A stretch of DNA of 64,000 nt from Tannerella serpentiformis (lineage in GTDB: Bacteria > Bacteroidota > Bacteroidia > Bacteroidales > Tannerellaceae). The stretch lies in NCBI RefSeq assembly GCF_003033925.1, contig NZ_CP028365.1, positions 1,426,001 to 1,490,000 of the forward strand, read 5' to 3'. Of the stretch, positions 16,133 through 25,892 are shown piece by piece. The notes beneath the pieces were generated by a model that was not told where the DNA came from, searched no databases, and saw nothing but the letters and a program-made list of their open reading frames with translations. Position numbers and translations under genes: made by a program. Numbering within the stretch: position 1 is the first letter of the stretch; each line of letters starts with the position of its first letter.

Positions 16133-18478
16133 CTTGAACACATATCTCACCTTGACGCCGAAGCTGCGACCTGGCAGGGGGCGATTAAATTCGCTGAGGA
16201 CGCGCGCGTCGGTCAGATTCTTGATCTTGGCCGAGAGAAAAAGGCTGTTGTTGAAAAAGCTATGCTCCAAACCAAGGTCGACGGTTGTGCTGCGGGGTAT
16301 CCGCCGTTGATCTGCCGCCATTTCGAAGTCGTAGAGATATTCCTCCACAAAAGATAGATCGCTAAAAAGACGCGTGTTCTGTCCGCGGCCGCCAAAAAGA
16401 TTCTCTTTGTGGAATTCCAATCCTGCATTGCCCATTAAATAGGGAATGTTGGGCATGCGCAGACCCTTCGTAGGATTAGGTAGCGAACTTCCTTCATCAT
16501 GCTCACGTACATCACGAAGATCTTGGAACGTAGCGTTCGCATACCCATAGAGCCAAGGCGTTATGTCGGCTTTCACCTCTGCTTCGACACCCATCGTACG
16601 CATCTCGCCAAAATTTTGATACTGTGCGCCGAGGATTCCCTTCGTATAGCGGATCATATGTTGCAGATACATATAGAAGGCATTGACTTCGATCTGAAGA
16701 TTACTTGCTGCCCGACCCGTCAGGTCGTACAAGAAGCCCACATTGAGGCTCGTGTTTCGCTCCGGCATTAGATTTTCGGCCGGAGAGACCGTGTAGCCAT
16801 CGCCCAAGAGTTCCGTTTCCGAGGGGATACGCACGTCATACCCCGCGGACAATTTCGCCATCAAATCTGGCAAGATGCGGAACCGCAGGGCATCATTAAC
16901 GCCCACAGCGCTCTTGTTGACGTCCACATCATGTACCTCACCGATGCCAAAAATGTCCGCCTGACGTGTCTTCATCGTGTATAGGTAGTAACGCACGGTT
17001 AGGGAGTTCAGCAGGCGGTCTTTCGGCGTGCGAAAATCGTACGTTAAGCCTGCCGACCAACTCCTCATGCGCGAATTGAAGACCGCTTCTCTTCCTATGC
17101 TCAATTCTCGCAGCGAATCTTTGGGGAAACCGTTTGCCAGGGTAAAAAGTGAGTTGAAATTGAGCGAGTGCTGTTTATGCAGCAAGTATTCTAAGTTCAA
17201 TTTGTGGCTGATGGTAAACTTCTTATCCGAAGAATGCGACGCATAACGATTGCCCAATTCTCCGCCATAAATAGATGGCGAGGGATAGGCCCGTCCGTCC
17301 CAGTCGTACCATTGCTTGGCCGTATCCACGAGCCCGTAAGACGTAATGGCCGCTGCCAGGTGCATATCGAAGTCCAAGCCAGGCGTCAGGAAGTTTTTTT
17401 TCTCCAATTTATTGGCCAGGGCAAAGAGCATGGAGTGCGTTTCCGCCTTACGGATATCCTTTTCGATGCCCTGTATCTCATGATTCGTCAAAGCGAAAGC
17501 CGGTTCAATCTCCACCTTGTCAAACCACCATTTGTAGGCCTTCAGGGAGCCGCCTAGGATCAATTTTCGGAATCCATCGTGGTCGCGGCGGATCTTCAGG
17601 CCGTCCACATAGGGCGAAAGCATGGTGTAGTTGTTGTCCGAGTACGTATATCCGCCGCCGATGCCGAACACGAGGCCCTGATTGTGTAAATTTCGCTTCA
17701 AAACGGTTTGCACTTTGTGCGTATTGAACGATTCCAGCGTGTAACTAAAGTCCGCGTAACGTGCCGGATACTCTTTCAGCACCAAATTGACGGCCCCGCC
17801 CATTGCCGAGCCTCCAAATTTGGCCGGAACGACACCCTTGTAAATCTCAATGCGATCAATCATGTCGATAGGGATGTCGTTGATGTCGATAAAGTCCGAA
17901 TTATCGTTCATGGGCGTCTCGTCGATAAAGAACCCGATCCTTTTTCCCTCCAAGCCGCGCACGGACAGTCTTGTAGCGCCTCCCACTCCGCCAGACGAGC
18001 GCAATGTAACTCCGACCGTCTTCGACAAGATGTCCGCAATGCCTGCCACCGTTCCGCTCAACTGATTCATGGATATGACAGAGATAGGCATCGCTTGTTC
18101 GCGCAATTGTCGGGCCTCACTTTTGGCTGTTACCACTACTTCGCTGAGCGATTTCGACTCCGATTGCAGTTGTACCTTTATGCGGCGCACCTCCCCTTCG
18201 CGTATCGTGACCCGTTCCGAATGGCTTTCGTAGCCCATGTAATCAAATCGGACCGTGTAGGTGCCCGGGGATAAATTTTGGATCGAAAAGTTGCCCTTGG
18301 CGTCTGTCACCTCTCCCGTTTTCAGTTGTTCGATAAAGGCGCTGGCTCCGATGAGCGGTTCGTTGTTCGCAGCGTCGGTCACGACGCCCGTAATGCGTGC
18401 CGTTTGCGCCGTGGACGTACTCCAGGCGATCGTCAGCAGGCACGCGAAAAGCATCCATAGGGTGTTTCTCTTCTTCAT
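16130..18478 (-). CDS. TonB-dependent outer-membrane receptor
   Basis: A 782-residue receptor when started at 18478 (MKKRNTLWMLFACLL); the frame is open to 18760, but the extension has no signal sequence. Order of domains: signal peptide (1-24), carboxypeptidase-regulatory-like domain (about 26-105, ITGVVTDAANNEPLIGAS), plug domain (about 125-235) and a 22-strand-type barrel ending in an aromatic-rich strand (SFGVKVRYVFK). It transports a ligand across the outer membrane using TonB energy. The single downstream lipoprotein and the absence of a SusD-like gene favour an iron or metal-chelate ligand over a glycan. A TTG-N21-TACTTTTG promoter lies at 18530-18561. Confidence 0.92.
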   Translation of the reverse strand: MKKRNTLWMLFACLLTIAWSTSTAQTARITGVVTDAANNEPLIGASAFIEQLKTGEVTDAKGNFSIQNLSPGTYTVRFDYMGYESHSERVTIREGEVRRIKVQLQSESKSLSEVVVTAKSEARQLREQAMPISVISMNQLSGTVAGIADILSKTVGVTLRSSGGVGGATRLSVRGLEGKRIGFFIDETPMNDNSDFIDINDIPIDMIDRIEIYKGVVPAKFGGSAMGGAVNLVLKEYPARYADFSYTLESFNTHKVQTVLKRNLHNQGLVFGIGGGYTYSDNNYTMLSPYVDGLKIRRDHDGFRKLILGGSLKAYKWWFDKVEIEPAFALTNHEIQGIEKDIRKAETHSMLFALANKLEKKNFLTPGLDFDMHLAAAITSYGLVDTAKQWYDWDGRAYPSPSIYGGELGNRYASHSSDKKFTISHKLNLEYLLHKQHSLNFNSLFTLANGFPKDSLRELSIGREAVFNSRMRSWSAGLTYDFRTPKDRLLNSLTVRYYLYTMKTRQADIFGIGEVHDVDVNKSAVGVNDALRFRILPDLMAKLSAGYDVRIPSETELLGDGYTVSPAENLMPERNTSLNVGFLYDLTGRAASNLQIEVNAFYMYLQHMIRYTKGILGAQYQNFGEMRTMGVEAEVKADITPWLYGYANATFQDLRDVREHDEGSSLPNPTKGLRMPNIPYLMGNAGLEFHKENLFGGRGQNTRLFSDLSFVEEYLYDFEMAADQRRIPRSTTVDLGLEHSFFNNSLFLSAKIKNLTDARVLSEFNRPLPGRSFGVKVRYVFK

Positions 18479-18529
18479 GTTCTTATGATACAATATAAAA
18501 TACATTCTGCACTTAAACAAATACGGCTG

Positions 18530-18561
18530 CAAAAGTAGAACGTAGAGAATGCTGTTCACAA
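18530..18561 (-). promoter_or_regulatory. Promoter of the TonB receptor operon
   Basis: On the complement, TTG and TACTTTTG are separated by 21 bp, matching the Bacteroidetes pattern. The motif lies about 50 bp before the receptor start. No Fur-type site was recognised. Confidence 0.6.
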
Positions 18562-18967
18562 TCCCCAATAATGGGGATAATAAGGAGGAAATGCGAAAAC
18601 GCATAACGAAAAACGAACAACGAAAAACACTCATGCGAATCTGCATGAACCATTCATGTCCCCGTGTAGGGGCGTATTGAATACGCCCTACAAACGTTTT
18701 CAGTAGAAAACGAATACCGTGTATTTGCATCATCCATTTTTGGATGTGTGCAAGATTCATGCGGTTTTACGCTATCCGTTCCCGATTAGGTAAAACGTTC
18801 ATACAGAAACCCCCAACAAAAAACATTCAACAAAAAACACTCATGCCGATCCGCATGTCGTTCATTTTCGGAAAAACGAACCCCATGAAAAATGCCGGGC
18901 ACATACATAGGCGAACCTATGCTGCACCCGGCATAACTACCGATGATTCATCATTAAAAACGACGGT
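18562..18967. other. Intergenic DNA with paired hairpin motifs, no gene seen
   Basis: ACACTCATGC followed by GCATG occurs twice (near 18628 and 18838), each forming a short CATGC/GCATG dyad. A GGGGCGTATT..AATACGCCC dyad lies near 18671. No open frame with coding character is visible. Confidence 0.5.
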
Positions 18968-19942
18968 TTATTCTTCTGGCAGGGTAATATCTGGCCCGCT
19001 GCCTTGACTGCCTCCGGGTTGCTTGGGCTTCTCTCCTTCGCTTCCGGGAGTCTTGGGGTCTGGTTTCTTCGAATCTTTATCCTCAGGGAGATGGATGTCG
19101 GGTTTGCCGTCATCCTTTCCCGGCTTTTTGGGATTCGGTTCTTTCGGCTGCTTCGGATCTTTCGGCTTTTCGGGATCCTCGCCGTCTTTCTTCTTCTTCG
19201 ATCCGATCACTTGCGTCTTGTTGCGATGGACCACCTTATTCATATGAATGATAAAGGGGGCCGTGTCGAGTGCGTCGTCAACCACCGCCAAGGCATTGAC
19301 TACCCTGACGAGCCACTGGTAAGCCAAATCCGACTCATGACGGGCCGCGCGGAGTGAGCCGAGCGTTTGTGGCATGTTGTCGGAACGCTCGGTGAGCCAC
19401 TTCTCGATTTTTTCGTTGGCCGCTTTCAACGAGTCGACATACGGCTTAACGCCCAGCGACGAAACGTCGGTCGCGTACGTTTTCTCGCAGTCTCCCACGA
19501 AGCTAATGATGGCCCCGGTCTCTCGCTCCAGCTGCATACGGGCGTCGAGACGATAGGCGGTCATCACCTTGAGGATCGTTGCGGCCGATCGAGCCTTGTC
19601 GGCTTCTGGATGCTCTGCAAAACCTTTCAATGTTTTGCGTAGGGCGTTCAGCATACGTCCCCTTTCCTGATCCGCTTTGTGGATGTCGACCGTAATGAGG
19701 CTTTTTTGCGACTTAGCGTAACAGTCGTCCTCTTTCTTGGTCGCCGCAGCGAGCAGATCGGCAGCCTTTTTGATCTTCGGGTGTGCCAAAAGGGCCGTTT
19801 CGGTGGCCATGCGGTCGCTCACGTTCTTCATAAACAAGAAGTGCGCACCGTTGGTCATCAGCGTGCAGTTAATTGTGTCGATTTCGACAGGCGGTACAAT
19901 CCCCGCCGACGGATTTTGAGGAGCAGAAGGTGTCTCTGGCAT
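18968..19942 (-). CDS. DUF6261 family protein with charged C-terminal tail
   Basis: A 324-residue protein without a signal peptide. Residues 15-245 are helical and resemble the DUF6261 family of Bacteroidales, and a second member is encoded at 45957-46721. Residues from about 250 form a low-complexity Lys/Pro/Asp/Glu tail with repeated KKPDPKTPG-like steps, likely disordered. The function of the family is unknown. The gene is isolated, followed by a small inter-operon gap and preceded by 1.6 kb of repeat arrays. Confidence 0.75.
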   Translation of the reverse strand: MPETPSAPQNPSAGIVPPVEIDTINCTLMTNGAHFLFMKNVSDRMATETALLAHPKIKKAADLLAAATKKEDDCYAKSQKSLITVDIHKADQERGRMLNALRKTLKGFAEHPEADKARSAATILKVMTAYRLDARMQLERETGAIISFVGDCEKTYATDVSSLGVKPYVDSLKAANEKIEKWLTERSDNMPQTLGSLRAARHESDLAYQWLVRVVNALAVVDDALDTAPFIIHMNKVVHRNKTQVIGSKKKKDGEDPEKPKDPKQPKEPNPKKPGKDDGKPDIHLPEDKDSKKPDPKTPGSEGEKPKQPGGSQGSGPDITLPEE

Positions 19943-20059
19943 TGTAAACTCTGTTTATTTGTGATGTGATACATGTCCGTCATCTTTCAAGACAAAAGAT
20001 TGTGACGCGGCAAAGATGCGAAGATTTTTCATACCTCCAACATGCATGTAAAATACTAA

Positions 20060-20280
20060 ACAACGCGCATGTTATTTAGTTGCTTCATCAGAGCAATTAA
20101 GAAACATTCTTGCGGCTTAATTGCTTCATCAGAGCAACTAAGAGACATTTTCTCGGCTTAATTGCTTCATCAGAGCAACTAAGAAACATTTTCTCGGCTT
20201 AATTGCTTCATCAGAGCAACTAAGAAACATTTTTGCGGCTTAATTGCTTCAACGGAGCAACTAAACAACATTCCCGTCAT
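20060..20280. repeat. 41-bp tandem array with TTGCT/AGCAA dyad
   Basis: ATTGCTTCAT landmarks occur at 20120, 20161, 20202 and 20243, plus degenerate end units. Each unit contains TTGCT-TCATCAG-AGCAA, a 5-bp stem and 7-nt loop. It is not CRISPR, because the stretches between dyads are repeated rather than unique. Confidence 0.85.
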
Positions 20281-20400
20281 TTAATATTTTCCGCCCAAGC
20301 AATCCCCCTGCCACTCCGCACAAGCCCCTCCCAATCCCAAACGAGGACGTTGCAAAAAGGCAGGAGGGGTTTGTGGGGCTTAAAATGATGTATGCAGATT

Positions 20401-21415
20401 GGCGTGTGCCTTGTATGTCTGCGAAAAGGGGTGCTTTCGTTTGGCATGTGTCTCGTTTGTCTACAAAAATCTATGGGGGCTTTGTTCTCTGGTCCCTCAT
20501 CTTCTTTTCTTTCCTTGATGAAAGAAAAGAAGGCAAAAGAAAATCAAGGCGATGATCGCCTTCTATTTTTCTGGGTACTGGATAGGTGGAATGAATCGTT
20601 GCTTCCGTTTGGCGGGATACTGGATAGGTGGAATGAATCGGTGTTGCCGTTTGACATGTGTCTCGTTTGTCTACAAAAATCTATGGGGGCTTTGTTCTCT
20701 GATCCCTCATCTTCTTTTCTTTCCTTGATGAAAGAAAAGAAGGCAAAAGAAAATCAAGGCGATGATCGCCTTCTATTTTTCCGGGTACTGGATCGGTGGA
20801 ATGAATGGGTGGTGCCGTTTGGCGGGATGCTTAATCGGTAGAATGGATCGGTGCTTCCGTTTGGCATGTGTCTCGTCTGTCTACGAAAATCTATGGGGAC
20901 TTTGTTCACTGGTCCTCTATCTTCTTTTCTTTCCTTGATGAAAGAAAAGAAGGCAAAAGAAAATCAAGGCGATGATCGCCTTCTGTTTTTCCGGGTACTG
21001 GATCGGTGGAATGAATCGGTGCTGCCGTTTGGCATATGCCTTGTATGTCTACAAAAATCTATGGGGACTTTGTTCTTCGATCTCTCATCTTCTTTTCTTT
21101 CCTTGATGAAAGAAAAGAAGGCAAAAGAAAATCAAGGCGATGATCGCCTTCTATTTTTCCGGGTACTGGATAGGTGGAATGAATCGGTGCTTCCGTTTGG
21201 CGGGATGTTTGATAGGTAGAATGAATCGTTGCTACCGTTTGGCATGTGTCTCGTCTGTCTACGAAATTCTATGAGGGCTTTGTTCTCTGATCCCTTATCT
21301 TCTTTTCTTTCCTTGATGAAAGAAAAGAAGGCAAAAGAAAATCAAGGCGATGATCGCCTTCTATTTTTCCGGGTACTGGATAGGTAGAATGAATCGGTGC
21401 TGCCATTTGGCGGGA
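20401..21415. repeat. Composite array on a strict 42/168-bp lattice with pseudoknot modules
   Basis: The landmark CGTTTG (or CATTTG) recurs at 20438, 20606, 20648, 20816, 20858, 21026, 21194, 21236 and 21404; every step is 168 or 42 bp. Each 168-bp segment contains a 13-bp stem with CTTGAT loop (arms begin at 20501, 20711, 20921, 21089, 21299), a purine-rich spacer, ATCAAG and a GGCGA-TGA-TCGCC hairpin followed by T-rich sequence. Long open frames across it, rich in LMKEKKAKENQG, arise because the period is a multiple of three. Confidence 0.9.
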
Positions 21416-21474
21416 TATGTTTTTTCGGACGATGGGGATGTATGTCTTTCTGCCTCTCCCTCTTTTTCGGGAGA

Positions 21475-21511
21475 TAAAAAAAGAGGTGGACCCGTCGCGG
21501 GTGCACCTCTT
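21475..21511 (-). terminator. Terminator of the alkaline phosphatase gene
   Basis: On the complement, AAGAGGTG and CACCTCTT arms with an inner ACCCG/CGGGT pairing are followed by seven T. It lies about 100 bp past the stop codon. Confidence 0.75.
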
Positions 21512-21608
21512 ATCATAATGCAATGAAACCAAATAAAGGCCTTGTCAGGACCCAATCAAAACATATCCCATCTTACTGGGCGAATAAAAGACATATCGAA
21601 AGACTTTC

Positions 21609-23306
21609 TTATTCAAGATACTTTGTGATAGATCGCGGCAGGTAGAAGGTGTTGTTCTTGTCTACGTAGACAATCACGGTCGAAAGACGGATCTCGTCGT
21701 TTGCCTTCTTCCCTTTTCGGATGATGTTGGTGAAGGGCACAATCGTCAGCTGTTGTTTTTTGCCCTTAACAACGAGCGTGGGATTGTCCTTCTCCGTTTT
21801 CGCCGGCAAGATAGTGTATTTGTAGCCTTTCAACAATTCGGTATGGGGCACAAAATACTCCTGGGTGAGTTCGTCGGGCTTCCCTAAGAGGCCTACGGCG
21901 GAGGCCATGTAGCGATGGAGGTCGATATTCGTGTTTACACCTATGGGGAGGGTTCCCTGGGGGTGATATGCGGCCAAAATAACGTCCTCGCCGGTGTGCC
22001 CGCCCGTGGTAAAGCCAAAACAGGTCTTGGAGGTAAGTAGCTTAGCTACAAATCCGTAGAGAGAATTGCTGTAGAGGGCCGACAGGGACTCTTTTTCCGC
22101 GCGTTTATCCTCCGGGATGGGGCTGTTCTTATAATCTTTGCAGTTGTAAAGGGCCTGCAGCTCCTCGTCGGTCAACTCAAATCCAGCGTTTTCTTTGAAG
22201 ATCTTTTGCACCTCTGTCGATGGCGCGGCGTTGAGCTTGTTGACAAAGCCCTGGGCCGTATTTTTTACGCCAGTGACAAAGCTGAAGAGCTGATCCTTGG
22301 TCAATTTGTCGTAACCTTTACAGTCGCGGCGCCCCAGACTAAAACCACTGTTGCCATGATCGGGCACGACAACCACGAGCGTCTGTCCGTCCTTCTTGGC
22401 AAAGTCAAGCGCCACGGCACAAGCCTTGTCAAAGGCCACATATTCGGTAAGCATACCCACGGGATCGTTGCCATGCGCCGCCCAGTCTACTTTACTTCCT
22501 TCAACCATCAAGAAAAAGCCATTTTCGTTTTTGGACAGTTTCTCGAGGGCCTTTCGTGTCATCTCTTCGAGGGCAGGCTGTTGGGCAGGATCGCGATCCA
22601 AGTCGTAATCCATCTCTTTCTTACCGAAGAGGGCCCACATTTTGCCATTGTTGTCAGCGCGCATACCGGCCAGATCGTCGCGATAGACGCTGTAACCCCG
22701 CGACCGAAGGTAAGCCTCGCCTTCTTTGTCCAAAAGAGAGACGCCACCACCGATCACAACGTCTACATCGTTGTGGACGATCTGCGGCGCAATCCAATCA
22801 TAGCGTTTTCGGCTGTAACTATGTGCGGAGCAGTCTGCAGGAGTGGCATGTGTGAACTCGCAAGTGACAACCAAACCGGTAGCCTTGTTTTGTACCAGTC
22901 GCATGGCCTCCAGCAGAGTGATCATAGGCTGATAAGCGCGCGAGGGATCTACGGGGAAAATGTCATTGCCCGGATCAGCCGGCGGGTAAGTGGCGATGTA
23001 ACCTGTACGGCTCGGATGTCCGGTCACATAACAGGAGGTCGTAGGTGCAGAATCGCCGATTGGGGCGTTGGAAGAGAAGGTCCGAACCGTACCACAGAGA
23101 TACGGGTCGATGGCCAGGTGCTGCCGATTGGGATCTTTGTACCATTGGTACCAGCGAGCCGTGGACACGGTCGCAATAGACGTTCCATCGGGGATCAAGA
23201 GGATCAGGTTTTTGACCGGCTTCACATCGGCCGGATCAATCGCGCTCGCACGTCCGCACAGGGCCATCGCAACGAGCAACAAGAGCGTAGATGTTGTCTT
23301 TCTCAT
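21609..23306 (-). CDS. Alkaline phosphatase, secreted
   Basis: A 565-residue periplasmic phosphomonoesterase of the alkaline phosphatase superfamily. A signal peptide (1-22) is followed by LILLIPDGTS with metal-binding Asp40, the nucleophile region GDSAPTTS with Ser86, VEGSKVDWAAHGND, VVPDHGNSGF and the late GGHTGEDV histidine motif. About 140 residues between the last two motifs form an insertion. It releases phosphate from organic esters. It stands alone: the upstream gap holds a 42-bp array and no clear Pho box was seen. Confidence 0.93.
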   Translation of the reverse strand: MRKTTSTLLLLVAMALCGRASAIDPADVKPVKNLILLIPDGTSIATVSTARWYQWYKDPNRQHLAIDPYLCGTVRTFSSNAPIGDSAPTTSCYVTGHPSRTGYIATYPPADPGNDIFPVDPSRAYQPMITLLEAMRLVQNKATGLVVTCEFTHATPADCSAHSYSRKRYDWIAPQIVHNDVDVVIGGGVSLLDKEGEAYLRSRGYSVYRDDLAGMRADNNGKMWALFGKKEMDYDLDRDPAQQPALEEMTRKALEKLSKNENGFFLMVEGSKVDWAAHGNDPVGMLTEYVAFDKACAVALDFAKKDGQTLVVVVPDHGNSGFSLGRRDCKGYDKLTKDQLFSFVTGVKNTAQGFVNKLNAAPSTEVQKIFKENAGFELTDEELQALYNCKDYKNSPIPEDKRAEKESLSALYSNSLYGFVAKLLTSKTCFGFTTGGHTGEDVILAAYHPQGTLPIGVNTNIDLHRYMASAVGLLGKPDELTQEYFVPHTELLKGYKYTILPAKTEKDNPTLVVKGKKQQLTIVPFTNIIRKGKKANDEIRLSTVIVYVDKNNTFYLPRSITKYLE

Positions 23307-23399
23307 CTGATTAAACGGATTATAGGATGAATATAAATAGGATAAGTGTATTTTTTGAGCGTGCTAATTACTTGAAAAGTTACGGGAGAGCATTTTTTT

Positions 23400-23650
23400 G
23401 AGCGATATATTTCTTGAGAAGCGTCAGAGGTGTCTTTTTGGAGAAGGCACTTTCCCTGCAAAACGTCGGGGAGGCGTTTTTTCAGAAGGAACATCCCCTG
23501 AGAAGCGCCAGGGACGTATTTTTTGAGAAGGAACATATCCTGAGAAGGGACAGGGACGTATTTTTTCAGAAGGAACATCCCCTGAGAAGCGCCAGGGGCG
23601 TATTTTTTTGAGAAGGGTATATTCCGGAAAAAAGCAGGGGCGAAAAATGC
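23400..23650. repeat. 42-bp tandem array with CCCTG/CAGGG dyad
   Basis: GAGAAGG landmarks recur at steps of 42 bp (23444, 23486, 23528, 23570) and once 43 (23613). Units contain CCCTGAGAAGCGCCAGGG, a 5-bp stem. The array fills the gap between the M24 peptidase stop and the phosphatase start, both on the minus strand; 23650-23757 shows no feature. Confidence 0.85.
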
Positions 23651-23757
23651 TTCGCCCCTACCCTACTGGTGAATGTCTCGGGTCCTTTTTTGTATCACGA
23701 TGGACACGTGCACCCGGACACGTTTCCTTTTTAGATGCTCATTTTCAGCGTTCCGCC

Positions 23758-24933
23758 TTACGTCAGCGAGATAATCTCCTCTTCGAAATGGGTGAGCTTT
23801 TCCGCGCCCGTCTCTGTGATGAGATAACTATTCTCGACACCTACCGCGCCCACCTCTGGGATCACAAATTTAGGCTCGAAGGCGATCACCATGCCCGGTT
23901 GCAGCGCATCTTTTGAGCGGGGAGTGAGCACGGGTGGCTCATTGATTTCCAAACCAATGCCGTGGCCTACAAACTTGGCCTGTTGACGCGTTCCCATGAA
24001 GCAGTCAGCCAGATTGGCCTTCTCTGCCATGCCAACAGCCATGCTGTAGAGTTCGCTGCATGCCAATCCGGGTCGCATAACGACCTCGGCAGCCGCCATG
24101 ATGTCTCTTGCCGTGCCATGCGCACGGTAGGCCTTTTCGCTGAGCCTTCCTACGGAGAAAACGCGCGTCATGTCAGAGATGTAGGCCGTATAATTGCCCG
24201 CCATATCGACCATGATGGCCGTCCCGTCCGTCAATTTCGTGCCATTAGCACCGATGGGACATATCGGCGTTTGTCCTGCGCCGCCAAGAGCGAAGTCGAA
24301 AGGTGACGCGGCCTCTGCATTCTCGCCAGCCAGAAGGCTGCCCATGAAGATGTTCATATTTGGCCCGTAAGTACGGAAGATGCCAATCGACCCGTGAAGC
24401 CTCATCCGCCTTTCGATCTCGGCTTGAAGTTCCAGATCAGTCATTTCGGGGTGGAAACAGTCCGGGATTTCTGCATAGACCTCGGCGTGACGCTGGGAAG
24501 AGAGCCGCAATTGCTCCACCTCCCAGGGTGTCTTAATCATACGCACGCGCCGCATGGCAGCGGAGACGTTTCCAGCCTTTTCGGGTTGGAACAGGTTGTA
24601 AAGGCGCATGTAATCGCTATACGAGAGTGTATCGGCCTCGAACAGGAGGTGTTTGGGCCGTGATTGTCCCGGTGCATTGCTGAACCAGCCGAGCATGTCG
24701 TCCGGACGATGCACGCGAACCGCCTCGACCGGCAAATCGCAGTCAGCAGGACGCCTTACAAACGCAACAGGCGCACCTTCCGTCGGCAAATAGAGCCAAC
24801 CATTGAAGACGCGCCCGGTAAGGTAAAAGAGATGGACGTCCGAAGCGAAAAGGGCCCCGTCCGCCGCAGCGTCGGCCAGTGCACTTTGTACACGGCAGCG
24901 CCTCAGGAGAAGATCATCGAGAAAAGCATTCAT
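23758..24933 (-). CDS. M24-family metallopeptidase (Xaa-Pro dipeptidase-like)
   Basis: A 391-residue protein with an N-terminal creatinase-like domain (1-150) and a C-terminal pita-bread domain. Metal ligands are visible in VDMAGNYTAYISDMTRVF (two Asp), GHGIGLEINEPP (His), FEPKF (Glu) and the final GVENSYLIT segment (Glu). Such enzymes remove residues next to proline or cleave X-Pro dipeptides in the cytoplasm. The exact specificity cannot be set from sequence. A TACCTTTG box at 25187-25194 on the complement may be its promoter, leaving a long leader. Confidence 0.85.
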   Translation of the reverse strand: MNAFLDDLLLRRCRVQSALADAAADGALFASDVHLFYLTGRVFNGWLYLPTEGAPVAFVRRPADCDLPVEAVRVHRPDDMLGWFSNAPGQSRPKHLLFEADTLSYSDYMRLYNLFQPEKAGNVSAAMRRVRMIKTPWEVEQLRLSSQRHAEVYAEIPDCFHPEMTDLELQAEIERRMRLHGSIGIFRTYGPNMNIFMGSLLAGENAEAASPFDFALGGAGQTPICPIGANGTKLTDGTAIMVDMAGNYTAYISDMTRVFSVGRLSEKAYRAHGTARDIMAAAEVVMRPGLACSELYSMAVGMAEKANLADCFMGTRQQAKFVGHGIGLEINEPPVLTPRSKDALQPGMVIAFEPKFVIPEVGAVGVENSYLITETGAEKLTHFEEEIISLT

Positions 24934-25299
24934 TTCTTTCTACTTAGTTTAATATGTTCACTTGTTAGGGGCTGCAGAGGTACATTTTTCGGCTTTTATT
25001 CGGTCGTTTCGCTGCCCGCGTGGCTCGTTTGGGTCCGAAATATGGTCGTGCCATGTCTCGCGACCCCATCCTGCGGAAGAGCAGAGATCCTTCCGAATGG
25101 CGCCCATCAAGAAAAGCCTCGAAAGATTTCGATGTCCTTCTGCGGCTTCCCCTTTAATCTATCCTAAACAGCCATTCATTGGATGGCAAAGGTAGGACAA
25201 TTTGTAAGGGACGAATTTGCATTCTGCACCTTACAAAAATGCAGATTGTAAAAAGACAAGAATCGTGCGTAACTCATTTTCTTCTATCTATTTGCCTCC
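24934..25299. other. Intergenic region between divergent genes
   Basis: No tandem array and no convincing gene are visible here. It holds a candidate minus-strand -7 box (TACCTTTG, complement of 25187-25194) about 250 bp from the M24 start, so a long 5' leader is possible. Confidence 0.4.
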
Positions 25300-25329
25300 T
25301 TTGATGTTTAAGAAAGGGTTTTATCTTTG
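25300..25329 (+). promoter_or_regulatory. Promoter of the small membrane protein gene
   Basis: TTTG at 25300-25303, 18 bp and TATCTTTG at 25322-25329 fit the Bacteroidetes pattern, about 90 bp before the start codon. Confidence 0.55.
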
Positions 25330-25421
25330 CCGCCGTCCCCGTGCTAAATTCCATGAGGGAAATCATGGCCGAGGGATGATTGAAGTCATTCTTTTTTATC
25401 CACTTAAAAAATCGATAAAGT

Positions 25422-25751
25422 ATGGAAGAAGTAAATGTTACGCCCGATCCGAACGATGTGCAGAGTAACAAAGTGATGGCCATCCTGGCCTATTTCGGAA
25501 TTTTGTTTCTGATCCCTCTCTTGGCTGCAAAAGAGTCGGCTTATGCACGCTATCACACCAACCAAGGGCTTATTTTGTTCCTGTTTGTATTCGTGTGCGG
25601 TATCTTGGGAGTCATTCCGAAGATTGGCTGGCTTATCACCACCGTCGGATACCTTGCTGGATTCGTATTTTTCATCATCGGTGTCATCAACGCAGCTGGT
25701 GGGAAGATGAAACCCCTGCCGCTGATTGGCAACTTCACGCTGATCAAGTAA
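25422..25751 (+). CDS. Small membrane protein, DUF4870/Tic20-like
   Basis: A 109-residue protein with three hydrophobic segments (about 20-38, 49-67, 71-91). The segment ARYHTNQGLILFLF is typical of DUF4870-like proteins, in which a conserved His/Asn/Gln lies at the start of a helix. Function is unknown. It is monocistronic, with its own promoter and a strong terminator. Confidence 0.75.
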   Translation: MEEVNVTPDPNDVQSNKVMAILAYFGILFLIPLLAAKESAYARYHTNQGLILFLFVFVCGILGVIPKIGWLITTVGYLAGFVFFIIGVINAAGGKMKPLPLIGNFTLIK

Positions 25752-25804
25752 GCAGCCATCCTGCGAAATTCGTCTGACGGATTTCTCCACACCAATCGCC
25801 AAAA

Positions 25805-25846
25805 CGGGCGCCTCTTTCACGTATGAAGGGGGCGCCCGATGTTTTT
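25805..25846 (+). terminator. Terminator of the small membrane protein gene
   Basis: CGGGCGCC and GGCGCCCG arms with an 18-nt loop precede ATGTTTTT. It also separates the convergent aguB gene. Confidence 0.75.
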
Positions 25847-25892
25847 ACAAAGGCCCACGAGTCCTTCTTTTAGATCAAAAACGGCTGTGCAC

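Noticed and set aside
18479-18760. N-terminal extension of the TonB receptor
   Set aside because: The signal peptide starts at 18478, and the promoter box at 18530-18561 lies inside the extension.
20060-20280. Possible CRISPR array
   Set aside because: The intervals between the dyads are copies of each other, not unique spacers, and there are no cas genes in the window. The same applies to the other arrays.
20392-21219. Forward frames encoding repeated LMKEKKAKENQG-like peptides
   Set aside because: They are readings of the composite array; the conserved features are paired stems and loops, not codon-level conservation.
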